Of a DNA stretch of 38,042 nt, positions 29,859-37,730 are shown one piece after another. Source of the stretch: Bacillus timonensis (GTDB taxonomy: Bacteria > Bacillota > Bacilli > Bacillales > Bacillaceae_L); NCBI RefSeq assembly GCF_004799755.1, contig NZ_SLUB01000044.1:1-38042 (forward strand), given 5' to 3'. The translations under genes and the position numbers were made by a program. Below the pieces are notes generated by a model. It saw nothing but the letters and a program-made list of their open reading frames with translations. It had not been told where the DNA came from and made no database searches. How positions within the stretch are numbered: the first letter of the stretch is position 1; every line of letters starts with the position of its first letter.

Positions 29859-32453
29859 ATGATAGGATTTACGCATTTAAAAGGCAAACTGAATAGCGAC
29901 ATAATCCTATTAGTAGCCTTGATGGGATTTGTGCTGTTAGCCTCACATTTCAGAATATCCCTTTTGTATGGAATTACATTTTCTTTTGCGAGTATTTTTT
30001 TATTTTTAATCCTTCGCATATTTGGATATACCGCTGCGATCGTAACCGGGCTGATTGCAATCTTCTTTACTATCTTTTTTTCAACTAGTTCTTATTATGC
30101 AATCATAATGCTTGTTGAAATTATTTTTGTAGGTGCATTTTTCTGGCGTGGCCGAAAAGCAAAAATGTTCTTCGTTGATGTGCTTTTTTGGCTGGTAATT
30201 GGAATTGTGTTGCTATTTTTTTTCGGTCGGGAAACATTGGCAGGTACTGCTCTTTATTTTTTAGTAAGTAAAGATATTACCAATGGACTATTCAATGTAT
30301 TAGTAGCAGACGTGTTATTAGCTTATTTTCCATTTTATAAATTGGTTACAAAGAACCGACTTAGTAAAAATAATGTGTCCATTCATCAGTTTTTATCCCA
30401 GATCACCATTTTTACCATACTCGTTCCGTTTTTTATAAGTGTCATTACAAATACAATAAATACGTTTGATCTCATAAAAAAAGACTTAGGTGTTGTAGGC
30501 GAAACGAGAGTGAATCGGATTGAAAATGAATTTCTTCGGTTAGAAAAAAGCAATGGAATTATTGATAAGAAACAAATTGAAGATATTTTATGGCGCAATA
30601 CGAATAAAGAGAGCGATATTATCATCTTTGATCATTCGGATCAAATCATTGCATCGACGGCTTTGATGAATTTTGAGTCTAAAAAGTATGAGATACGGGA
30701 GATTTCACCAAGGCTTTATGAGGCCTTGCCAATTGCAAAGAATGATGTACAGCCGATTACAAGATGGAATGATGCGTTCTATTTTTATACAAGGGATACA
30801 GATTCATTTCGAATTATGTTACTGTTCCCTATTGCACAATATCAACAGCAAATTTTTAATACATCAATTGACCAGCTACTGTACTTGCTCATTCTTGCAT
30901 TGTCAGCTATCCTATTTGTGATGTTCATAAGCCGACTTCTTACGAAGAACTTAAGGCAGCTTACAACCATCACGACGGGCTTACCACAGAAGCTTCGCAG
31001 TTTTGAAAATATTGAATGGCCTCAAAGTACAATTTCAGAACTTCGTGTTCTAAGTAAAAACCTTAAGATGATGGTGGATAAGCTAAAGGAGCTCTTCCAA
31101 GAAAGTATCGAAATGAACCTGATTCTACGAGAACAAACGACTAGGCTGAAGGAATCAGAGGACAAGCTCCATAAGCTTGCCTTTTATGATAGTTTGACAT
31201 ATTTACCAAATCGCTATTTCTTCCAAAACTACGTTCGCGAGGAAATACGGAATAGCGTGGATAATAAAATTGCAATTATCTTTATAGATCTTAACCAATT
31301 TAAGCAAATTAATGATACATTAGGGCATGATGCAGGTGATATGCTCCTAATAGCAACGGGGAACAAGTTAAAAAAACTACAATCTGATAACAGACAAGTG
31401 TTCCGTCTTGGTGGTGATGAATTTGTGGTCGTCCACTCGGTTGAAAATAAATTTGAAGTAAATGAAACATTAGACATGATTGTTAAAGAATTTTCTTCCT
31501 ATTTTACAATAGCCGGCCAAGATCACTACATTACTGCAAGCGTAGGAGTAAGCATGTACCCCGAGAACGGGGAAGACTTGGATACATTAGTCAAATATGC
31601 TGACATTGCGATGTATATATCGAAGGAAAAGGGTGGCAACACTGTTCAGTTTTTCGATGAATCTATGAAATATAAATTCCAGGAGCGTCTCACCATTGAG
31701 AATTCCTTGAGAACAGCAGTCGATACAGAAGGATTTGAACAGTTTTATCAGCCAAAAACATTTGCTGGTAAAATTACAAGCATCGAAGCCTTACTTCGTT
31801 GGAATGATCCTGTTTTAGGTCCCATTTCTCCTGGGGTCTTTATTGAAGTGGCCGAAGAAATCGGACTGATTTCACAAATTGACGAATGGTCCCTAGTACA
31901 GGCATGCAAGCAGAATAAACAATGGCAGCTTGAAGATCTTTTACATGTTCCGATTTCTGTAAACCTCTCAGCAAAGCACTTCCAACAAGATTATCTTGTG
32001 TCTATGATTTCGAAGGCTTTGGAGACTTCCGGATTAGATCCAAAATATTTAAAACTTGAAATTACCGAAAGTGTGTTTATTTCAGACCAATTACAAGTAG
32101 CCGAACAAATTCAAAAGCTGAAAGAGCTGGGGGTTCAGATTTCTATTGATGATTTTGGAAAAGGATACTCCTCCTTGTATCAATTATTAAAGCTTCCACT
32201 CGATGAAATTAAAATTGATCGAAAGTTTATTCATAATATCGATAAAGATGAGAAAAAAGCTTTATTGGTCAAGTCCATTTTTGATATTGCACATGGGCTT
32301 AAGTTAAATGTGGTTGCAGAAGGTGTAGAAACCTGGGATGAATGTAGAATGCTTGTGGATATGGGCTGTGACGAAATTCAAGGCTATTTATTCAGCCGAC
32401 CAATTAGCAAAGAAGATATGGTTGAATTTATTCATGAAAAAATTCCAGGATAG
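29859..32453 (+). CDS. Membrane GGDEF-EAL protein (c-di-GMP turnover)
   Basis: 864 residues. About six N-terminal helices occupy 15-165. A helix at ~180-203, an extracytoplasmic Cache-like segment (~205-335) and a further helix (~338-358) lead to a HAMP-like linker and coiled coil (370-440). The GGDEF domain (~440-600) has an intact GGDEF at 518-522, but the inhibitory RxxD site is absent (SDNR at that place). The EAL domain (~610-864) keeps EAL (643-645), NLS, EITES, IDDFGKGYSS, KIDRKF, VAEGVE and QGYLFSRP, so phosphodiesterase residues look complete. It probably adjusts cyclic di-GMP in response to an outside ligand; which activity dominates is unknown. AAGGAGA precedes the ATG. The 274 bases upstream show no clear riboswitch. 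Confidence 0.92.
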   Translation: MIGFTHLKGKLNSDIILLVALMGFVLLASHFRISLLYGITFSFASIFLFLILRIFGYTAAIVTGLIAIFFTIFFSTSSYYAIIMLVEIIFVGAFFWRGRKAKMFFVDVLFWLVIGIVLLFFFGRETLAGTALYFLVSKDITNGLFNVLVADVLLAYFPFYKLVTKNRLSKNNVSIHQFLSQITIFTILVPFFISVITNTINTFDLIKKDLGVVGETRVNRIENEFLRLEKSNGIIDKKQIEDILWRNTNKESDIIIFDHSDQIIASTALMNFESKKYEIREISPRLYEALPIAKNDVQPITRWNDAFYFYTRDTDSFRIMLLFPIAQYQQQIFNTSIDQLLYLLILALSAILFVMFISRLLTKNLRQLTTITTGLPQKLRSFENIEWPQSTISELRVLSKNLKMMVDKLKELFQESIEMNLILREQTTRLKESEDKLHKLAFYDSLTYLPNRYFFQNYVREEIRNSVDNKIAIIFIDLNQFKQINDTLGHDAGDMLLIATGNKLKKLQSDNRQVFRLGGDEFVVVHSVENKFEVNETLDMIVKEFSSYFTIAGQDHYITASVGVSMYPENGEDLDTLVKYADIAMYISKEKGGNTVQFFDESMKYKFQERLTIENSLRTAVDTEGFEQFYQPKTFAGKITSIEALLRWNDPVLGPISPGVFIEVAEEIGLISQIDEWSLVQACKQNKQWQLEDLLHVPISVNLSAKHFQQDYLVSMISKALETSGLDPKYLKLEITESVFISDQLQVAEQIQKLKELGVQISIDDFGKGYSSLYQLLKLPLDEIKIDRKFIHNIDKDEKKALLVKSIFDIAHGLKLNVVAEGVETWDECRMLVDMGCDEIQGYLFSRPISKEDMVEFIHEKIPG

Positions 32454-32459
32454 ATCAAG

Positions 32460-32490
32460 AAAAGGAGGCTCCGATTGGAACCTCCTTTTT
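32460..32490. terminator. Bidirectional terminator after the GGDEF-EAL gene
   Basis: AAAAGGAGG (32460-32468) pairs with CCTCCTTTT (32481-32489). T-runs occur on both strands. It lies between convergent genes. Confidence 0.85.
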
Positions 32491-32491
32491 G

Positions 32492-32785
32492 CTATAATGT
32501 AATATTTACGTCGCCATCTTCACTGATTTCAACAGTCGTGTAGCTTTCAAATGTCGACATTTCGGTAATGTCATGCTTTTCATTACTTGCAAAACTCTCC
32601 ATATATCGTTGATACGTTTCAGGATCCTTTACGATGTGGTAATAATACGTCATTTTTCCATCATTATCACTATGCGTCCTTAAGAAAAAACGGTCTTGAA
32701 ACTCACTTTTAAACCATTCTCTCGCTTCCATATGATTCGAAAAATCTGGCATGTTTTCATAAATAGATGGTATATCGATATTCAT
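32492..32785 (-). CDS. Small conserved-looking protein of unknown function
   Basis: 97 residues, acidic, no signal peptide or membrane helix. Regular secondary structure is suggested: a helix around MEAREWFKSEF, strands with FFLRTHSD and TYYYHIVKD, then a helix PETYQRYMESF and a C-terminal beta hairpin TTVEISEDGDVNIT. I do not recognise a named family. AGAGGTGA before the ATG and a terminator right after the stop support a real gene. It stands between the c-di-GMP gene and benE without obvious functional linkage. Confidence 0.7.
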   Translation of the reverse strand: MNIDIPSIYENMPDFSNHMEAREWFKSEFQDRFFLRTHSDNDGKMTYYYHIVKDPETYQRYMESFASNEKHDITEMSTFESYTTVEISEDGDVNITL

Positions 32786-32857
32786 GCTGATTCACCTCTC
32801 ATGAAATTTTCGGTTGTGAATTAGTATGTCCATCTATTTACAACCCATCCAAAGTTC

Positions 32858-34087
32858 TTACACCCCTGGTTTCAGGTTGTTTTCAGTTTTAATCTTCTTT
32901 TCAAAATCATGTCGTTCGATTAAAAGGGAGACTAAAATACTACCAACAATGGCCCATAATGGTGCACCGATGTTAAAGAAGTTTACACCTGACATGCCAA
33001 TAATGAACGCGAAAAAGGCGCCCATTTGAAATTTGCTATCTGAAAATGCAATCTTCAATGAACTTAAAAGTACACCAATCATCGCCAAACCGGCAATTGT
33101 ACTGACGATCACACCTGGCATCGCAATCACAAATGGAACCACCAACGCTGCAAATACACCAAAACTCGCAAATAACAGACCATTTAAAGCCGATGCGGCA
33201 TATCGACCTTCTTTTTCACCTGACTCATCAGACGCACAAATGGCTGTCATCGGTCCCGCTGTATTAATGGCATGAGCTCCGAAAAATGAAGCAAAAAAAC
33301 CTAAAATAGACCCGAAAACTGCCATCTCACTACTTGGCGGCTTAAATCCCTTCGCCATCAGAATGCCAGTCGTTTGTGCATTCTCTGTACAGATAATTAA
33401 AATAGCGAGCGGTATAGAAAGGGAAATAATAGCATTTACACTGAATGTTGGCATTTCTAGTTGGGGTAGCACAAACGAACTTTGAACATTTGAAATATGA
33501 AATTCATTTATGACAATGGCGAGAAGGACAGATACAACTAATGCTGATAATACAGGTGGTACCTTTTTTACATAACGGGAGGAAAATAGATAGACGATGA
33601 TGGCCGCGCCTGCTAATAAGGGAGAAACTTCAACCGATGTGATCATCTCAATTGCAAACCTCATCATGACACCTACAATCATCCCCATCACGATGGGAAC
33701 AGGTAACCAATTCATGACTTTATCAATTAATCCGGTAGCACCTAGTATAAAAACGAGTAGATTGGCGACAAGATAGGCACCAATTGCTTCTGGTAAGGAA
33801 AAATGCGACAAAGCGCCTGCAACTAAGACGGCACCGGCGATGGAATAAGCTCCAGCAATGGGTTGCTTATATTTCAAGGATAAAAAGAATCCCAATAATC
33901 CCCCGAAGAAATACACGGCAAATAACCAACTGATTGTTTGCTCATGGGTTAAACCGCCACTTGATGCACCTCCAATTATAATGAGTGCAGGACCTGTACA
34001 ACCGAAAATAGCTGCGACAACCCCTGAACTTATGGTGTTGATAGTTAGATGTTCATATAGATCTTTGAATCTCCTATTGCCCTTCAT
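32858..34087 (-). CDS. benE: BenE-family benzoate/H+ symporter
   Basis: 409 residues with about twelve membrane segments. BenE features are visible: an N-terminal GVVAAIFGCTGPALIIIGGA (21-40), the central NLLVFILGATGLIDKVMNWLPVPIVMGMI and a GAHAINTAGPMTAICAS motif near residues 275-291. The family imports aromatic acids such as benzoate with protons. GAGGAGGG precedes the ATG. It is divergent from an enoyl-CoA hydratase, hotdog thioesterase and PaaX cluster, so uptake of an aromatic acid degraded through CoA thioesters fits. ATTACG words lie in the shared control region. The actual substrate is not determined. Confidence 0.88.
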   Translation of the reverse strand: MKGNRRFKDLYEHLTINTISSGVVAAIFGCTGPALIIIGGASSGGLTHEQTISWLFAVYFFGGLLGFFLSLKYKQPIAGAYSIAGAVLVAGALSHFSLPEAIGAYLVANLLVFILGATGLIDKVMNWLPVPIVMGMIVGVMMRFAIEMITSVEVSPLLAGAAIIVYLFSSRYVKKVPPVLSALVVSVLLAIVINEFHISNVQSSFVLPQLEMPTFSVNAIISLSIPLAILIICTENAQTTGILMAKGFKPPSSEMAVFGSILGFFASFFGAHAINTAGPMTAICASDESGEKEGRYAASALNGLLFASFGVFAALVVPFVIAMPGVIVSTIAGLAMIGVLLSSLKIAFSDSKFQMGAFFAFIIGMSGVNFFNIGAPLWAIVGSILVSLLIERHDFEKKIKTENNLKPGV

Positions 34088-34165
34088 AGAACCCTCCTCG
34101 AATATTCATAATATTCATTCTTTAAGATGTAAGTAGTTCCATAATAACACAGATTAGAATTAAAA

Positions 34166-34182
34166 ATTACGTATTTTTTACG
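34166..34182. promoter_or_regulatory. ATTACG-type half-sites near the benE promoter
   Basis: On the minus strand the region reads CGTAA, six bases, CGTAAT (rightmost ATTACG at 34166-34171 in plus orientation). It lies about 20 bases upstream of a TATTAT-like -10 (near 34141) that could serve benE. The same word forms the inverted repeat at 34309-34333 on the other side of the region, suggesting a shared regulator. Confidence 0.35.
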
Positions 34183-34271
34183 GGCGTCTAAAAAACCTCC
34201 AAAAAGGTAGAAAGAAAGAGCATACAAGAGAAAGAAGGTTATTTTCTCTTGAAAATAAGAAAAAGACAGAT

Positions 34272-34300
34272 TTGATAATTTAAAAAAGATTCAGTATATT
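34272..34300 (+). promoter_or_regulatory. Sigma-A promoter of the enoyl-CoA hydratase gene
   Basis: TTGATA (34272-34277) and TATATT (34295-34300) are exactly 17 bases apart, each matching consensus at five of six positions. The transcription start would be near 34307, about 50 bases before the ATG. Confidence 0.7.
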
Positions 34301-34308
34301 TGTAATTA

Positions 34309-34333
34309 ATTACGAAAGATTTAAAAACGTAAT
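34309..34333. promoter_or_regulatory. Operator-like inverted repeat ATTACG-N13-CGTAAT
   Basis: ATTACG (34309-34314) and CGTAAT (34328-34333) are perfect complements, placed just downstream of the predicted transcription start, an ideal position for a repressor. The nearby PaaX-family gene is the obvious candidate regulator. Binding is inference. Confidence 0.5.
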
Positions 34334-34356
34334 ACATAATCCGGGAGGTAATAAGA

Positions 34357-35154
34357 ATGACAACAACAGTAAACGAAACAAAAACATTAACAGTAAAAAA
34401 AGCAAATGGGATTGCTGAAGTCCACATCCATGTAAACAAAACAAATTCCTATGACCTTGACTATTACAAAGAATTAAATGCGGCAATTGATGACATCCGT
34501 TTTGACAATGATATTAAAGTTGCTGTACTAATGAGTGATATGCCGAAGTTTTTCTCAGCGGGTGCTAACATCAATTTCCTAAAATCAGCTGAGCCACGCT
34601 TTAAAACACAATTTTGTTTATTCTGTAATGAAACGTTAGATAAAATTGCGCGTTCTCCACAAATTTGGATTGCCTGCTTAGAGGGTCATACGGTTGGTGG
34701 CGGATTAGAAATGGCTCTTGCATGTGATTTACGCTTTATGGGAGACCAAGCAGGAAAAATTGGACTTCCAGAAGTTTCACTAGGTGTATTAGCGGGAACG
34801 GGTGGAACTCAGCGCCTTGCTCGCCAAGTGGGGCACTCTAAAGCTCTTGACCTAAATATCACAGGTGAAACGCTATCACCACAAGAAGCATTAGATATTA
34901 AACTAGTAGACCGTGTATTCCCTCAGGAAGAAACAAGAGCAAAAACGTTAGAATATGCACAAAAGATTGCGAGCAGCGCTACTTACGCAACATCTAACAT
35001 TAAGCTTTCAATTATGAATGGAAAAGAAATGCCACTAAATGTAGCGATCCGTTATGAAGGGGAGCTTCAAAATCTATTATTCCGTTCACAGGATGCGCAG
35101 GAAGGCTTAAGTGCATTTATTGAAAAGCGCGAAGCAAACTGGAGTGGAAAATAA
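34357..35154 (+). CDS. Enoyl-CoA hydratase/isomerase (crotonase family)
   Basis: 265 residues. The oxyanion-hole segments are FSAGANINFL (66-75) and EGHTVGGGLEMAL (109-121). The two catalytic glutamates of hydratases are at E118 (GGGLEMA) and E139 (LPEVSLGVLAGTGGTQRL), so hydratase activity is expected. GGGAGGT precedes the ATG. It is preceded by a strong promoter with an operator-like palindrome and followed by a terminator-like hairpin. Context (BenE, hotdog thioesterase, PaaX) suggests a step of phenylacetyl- or related aromatic acyl-CoA breakdown (PaaF/PaaG-like), but generic fatty-acid use cannot be excluded. Confidence 0.88.
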   Translation: MTTTVNETKTLTVKKANGIAEVHIHVNKTNSYDLDYYKELNAAIDDIRFDNDIKVAVLMSDMPKFFSAGANINFLKSAEPRFKTQFCLFCNETLDKIARSPQIWIACLEGHTVGGGLEMALACDLRFMGDQAGKIGLPEVSLGVLAGTGGTQRLARQVGHSKALDLNITGETLSPQEALDIKLVDRVFPQEETRAKTLEYAQKIASSATYATSNIKLSIMNGKEMPLNVAIRYEGELQNLLFRSQDAQEGLSAFIEKREANWSGK

Positions 35155-35171
35155 ATCTACCTAAATCAAAG

Positions 35172-35202
35172 GCGATATCGGGAATTCCGATATCGCTATT
35201 TT
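35172..35202 (+). terminator. Terminator after the enoyl-CoA hydratase gene
   Basis: GCGATATCGG (35172-35181) pairs perfectly with CCGATATCGC (35187-35196), followed by TATTTT. A weaker GC-rich hairpin with a T-run follows at about 35210-35242. Confidence 0.7.
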
Positions 35203-35261
35203 AAAATAGCCAAGCCTCGGCGAACTTCCGCGAGTCTTTTTTAACAATAGGAGGATATAGT

Positions 35262-35711
35262 GTGAGATCAAATGAATTTCAAGTAATCGTAAATTGGGGA
35301 GATACCGACAAGGCAGGGATAGTGTATTATCCTAATTACTTCAAATGGTTCGATATTGCGGGACACCAATTTTTTAGAAGTTGTGGATTATCCCCAAACA
35401 CATTAGAAGAAGAACGGCAAATTATCTTGCCTATGCTTGATGCAAGATGTAGCTTTGAAAAAACTTTGTTATATGATGATATTATTACGATTCGAACAAA
35501 GGTTGAAGAAATTAAAACAAAAACAATTAAGCTACGGCATGAGGTGTATAGAGGAGAAACGAGAACGGGGAATGGGTATGAGATACGTGGATGGGTAAAA
35601 CAAACGCCAACAGAAATTAAAGCGGTACCAATACCTGAAGACATACGCTCGATTCTACAAGAGGACCTCCACACAAATGAATCAGGAAAAAGACCGCTTT
35701 TTAATGCATAA
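35262..35711 (+). CDS. Hotdog-fold acyl-CoA thioesterase, 4-hydroxybenzoyl-CoA thioesterase type
   Basis: 149 residues. VNWGDTDKAGIVYYPNYFKWFD (residues 10-31) is the 4-HBT motif with the catalytic aspartate at D16, as in WGDxDPAGIVFYPNY of Pseudomonas-type 4-hydroxybenzoyl-CoA thioesterase. It should hydrolyse an aryl- or acyl-CoA and release CoA, either as a catabolic step or to relieve trapped CoA. The start is GTG (35262) behind AGGAGGA. It lies between the hydratase and a PaaX regulator. The substrate is inferred from motif and context. Confidence 0.85.
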   Translation: MRSNEFQVIVNWGDTDKAGIVYYPNYFKWFDIAGHQFFRSCGLSPNTLEEERQIILPMLDARCSFEKTLLYDDIITIRTKVEEIKTKTIKLRHEVYRGETRTGNGYEIRGWVKQTPTEIKAVPIPEDIRSILQEDLHTNESGKRPLFNA

Positions 35712-35783
35712 TTTTCAAAATCCTCTATAATAAAAACTAACAATATTGAAATATAACAAAAAATAGTAAGCGTGGTGACTTTG

Positions 35784-36656
35784 ATGAAACCTAGATCCTT
35801 AATGTTCACCTTATATGGTGAATATATTAAATATTATGGGGGAGAAATTTGGGTTGGTAGTTTGATTGAACTCATGAAGCAGTTTGGGGTATCTGAATCG
35901 TCTGTGAGGGGGGCGATATTTCGGATGGTCCAAAATAACCTGCTAGAGGTAAGAAAAGTAGGGAAGAAGAGCTATTACTCCGCTACGTCTCAAGGGAGAG
36001 TGGACGAAGGGGTTAGCAGGGTATATGCCACTCAAAATCACATGTGGGACCAGAAGTGGAGAATCCTAACCTATTCGTTTCCGGAAGAAAAGCGCGAAAT
36101 CCGTAATAAAATTCGTAAAGAACTGATTTGGACCGGATTTGGAAACCTCACAAATAGCACACTTGTAACGCCTAATCCTGTTGAGGATCAAGTGAAAGAA
36201 ATGATCAGAGTGTACGGAATTGAAGAATACGCGTTTTTATTTACATCGTCTTCAATTGTAACGCACGACAACCAAAGCATTATCGATATCGGCTGGGACT
36301 TAAATATGGTAAGGGATGAATATCAAACATTCATAGATAAGTTCACACCAAAATTTGAAGAACTGCGAGAAAGAGCGTTAAATAACACATTGAAGGATGA
36401 GGAATGTTTTATTGAACGAACTGTACTTGTGCATGAGTACCGGAAATTTCTTTTCCAAGATCCAGGCTTTCCAAGGGATTTGCTTCCTGAGGGATGGATT
36501 GGCATAAAGGCGCGAGAACTATTCTGGAATATTCATCAGCTTCTATCCATCCCATCCATTCGTTACTTTGAGTCCGTTTTTGAGGGAGTACCGGATCGTG
36601 AAATTCATATCGAACGTGATAAAGCACTCAATCCATTTGGAGAGATCTACATCTAA
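35784..36656 (+). CDS. paaX: PaaX-family transcriptional repressor
   Basis: 290 residues from ATG 35784. An in-frame GTG at 35772 would add four residues, but homologues begin MKPRSLMFTLYGEY. Residues ~5-75 are the N-terminal winged helix (GEIWVGSLIELMKQFGVSESSVRGAIFRMVQNNLL); the central DQKWRILTYSFPE and the C-terminal HEYRKFLFQDPGFPRDLLPEGWIG segments are PaaX hallmarks. PaaX proteins repress phenylacetate genes until phenylacetyl-CoA binds. Likely targets here are the promoters between benE and the hydratase. It is separated by 12 bases from the following MBL-fold gene, so the two are co-transcribed. Confidence 0.9.
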   Translation: MKPRSLMFTLYGEYIKYYGGEIWVGSLIELMKQFGVSESSVRGAIFRMVQNNLLEVRKVGKKSYYSATSQGRVDEGVSRVYATQNHMWDQKWRILTYSFPEEKREIRNKIRKELIWTGFGNLTNSTLVTPNPVEDQVKEMIRVYGIEEYAFLFTSSSIVTHDNQSIIDIGWDLNMVRDEYQTFIDKFTPKFEELRERALNNTLKDEECFIERTVLVHEYRKFLFQDPGFPRDLLPEGWIGIKARELFWNIHQLLSIPSIRYFESVFEGVPDREIHIERDKALNPFGEIYI

Positions 36657-36668
36657 CCGAGGTGAGCC

Positions 36669-37637
36669 ATGAATATTGAAAAAATTGAGTTTGGTGGCTA
36701 TCGGATTGGAATCCCAGTTCCATTTCCGATGAAGTATGTGTATTGTTATCTTTTTAAACAGTATGATGGGTATGTCATGATTGATGTAGGACTAAATTAT
36801 CGAGCCGCAAGAGAAGCATGGCATGAGGTTTTTGCGCATCTTGGAATCACTCTTCGTGATATTCATACGATATATTTAACCCATTTTCATCCAGACCACT
36901 CCGGACTTTCCGGCTGGATGCAAGAGCAAACAGGTGCTGAGCTGTATATGAATGAAGTAGATGCTCGGATGATAGACCGCGTTTGGGGGGAAGGCAGCAA
37001 TCAGGTTGCACGAATGAAAGAGATGGTGTTGCAGCATGGAGTCCCAGAAGAGTTAGCGGAGGGTATCTCCGAACATATGGAAAAACTTGGTCAAAGTGTG
37101 CTTCCACTGCCTGTCGCAAAACCAATTGGTGATACGATTGAGTTTGGCGGTAAACAATGGTCCGTTATCCATACCCCTGGTCATAGTGAGGGGCATGTTT
37201 GTTTTTTTCAAGAAGAAGAAGGCATCCTACTTGGTGGCGATCATATTCTTGAAAAAATTACTCCGAATATTAGTGTTTGGCCCGGTGCGAGCCAGCATCC
37301 ATTGCATGAATATATCGAGTCATTACGTAAAGTTAGGAAATACCCGGTAAAGAAGATTTACTCGGCTCATCATTCACCGGTTCTTAATGTACATGAACGC
37401 ATTGACGAGCTAATCCAGCATCATGACGAGCGCCTTGCTTATATTGAAAGCTTGGCAGACTACAAAACGACGTATGAGATTGCGAAGGTGTTGTTTTCCC
37501 ATAGGGAGCTCAACCCTCACCAATGGCGCTTCGCAATCGCAGAAACAATTGCTCACTTAAACTATTTAGAGCGTGAGGGACGGATTACGAAACAAAATCA
37601 GGATCCGATTGTCTATGTAAATGGCGGTCAAAGTTAA
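36669..37637 (+). CDS. Metallo-beta-lactamase-fold hydrolase
   Basis: 322 residues. The metal motif is THFHPDH (71-77). Further ligands are probably H168 in HTPGHSEGH, D in LLGGDHIL near 194, and H in YSAHHSPVL near 236. A C-terminal winged-helix-like domain (about 260-315) is typical of the LACTB2/RNase-Z-related hydrolase branch. It probably cleaves a thioester, lactone or similar ester, and lies immediately downstream of paaX in one operon, so an acyl-CoA-related hydrolysis is plausible. GAGGTGA precedes the ATG, and a strong terminator follows. Confidence 0.88.
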   Translation: MNIEKIEFGGYRIGIPVPFPMKYVYCYLFKQYDGYVMIDVGLNYRAAREAWHEVFAHLGITLRDIHTIYLTHFHPDHSGLSGWMQEQTGAELYMNEVDARMIDRVWGEGSNQVARMKEMVLQHGVPEELAEGISEHMEKLGQSVLPLPVAKPIGDTIEFGGKQWSVIHTPGHSEGHVCFFQEEEGILLGGDHILEKITPNISVWPGASQHPLHEYIESLRKVRKYPVKKIYSAHHSPVLNVHERIDELIQHHDERLAYIESLADYKTTYEIAKVLFSHRELNPHQWRFAIAETIAHLNYLEREGRITKQNQDPIVYVNGGQS

Positions 37638-37661
37638 TTGAATAAAGTATGAAAAAGCGAG

Positions 37662-37703
37662 AACCCCAAGTTTGTTATGAAAATAGCAATCTTGGGGTTT
37701 TTG
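37662..37703 (+). terminator. Terminator of the paaX-MBL operon
   Basis: AACCCCAAG (37662-37670) pairs with CTTGGGGTT (37691-37699), followed by TTTTTG. Loop of 20 bases. Confidence 0.85.
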
Positions 37704-37730
37704 TTTGGTAAGGAGTCATTATGATTTCGT

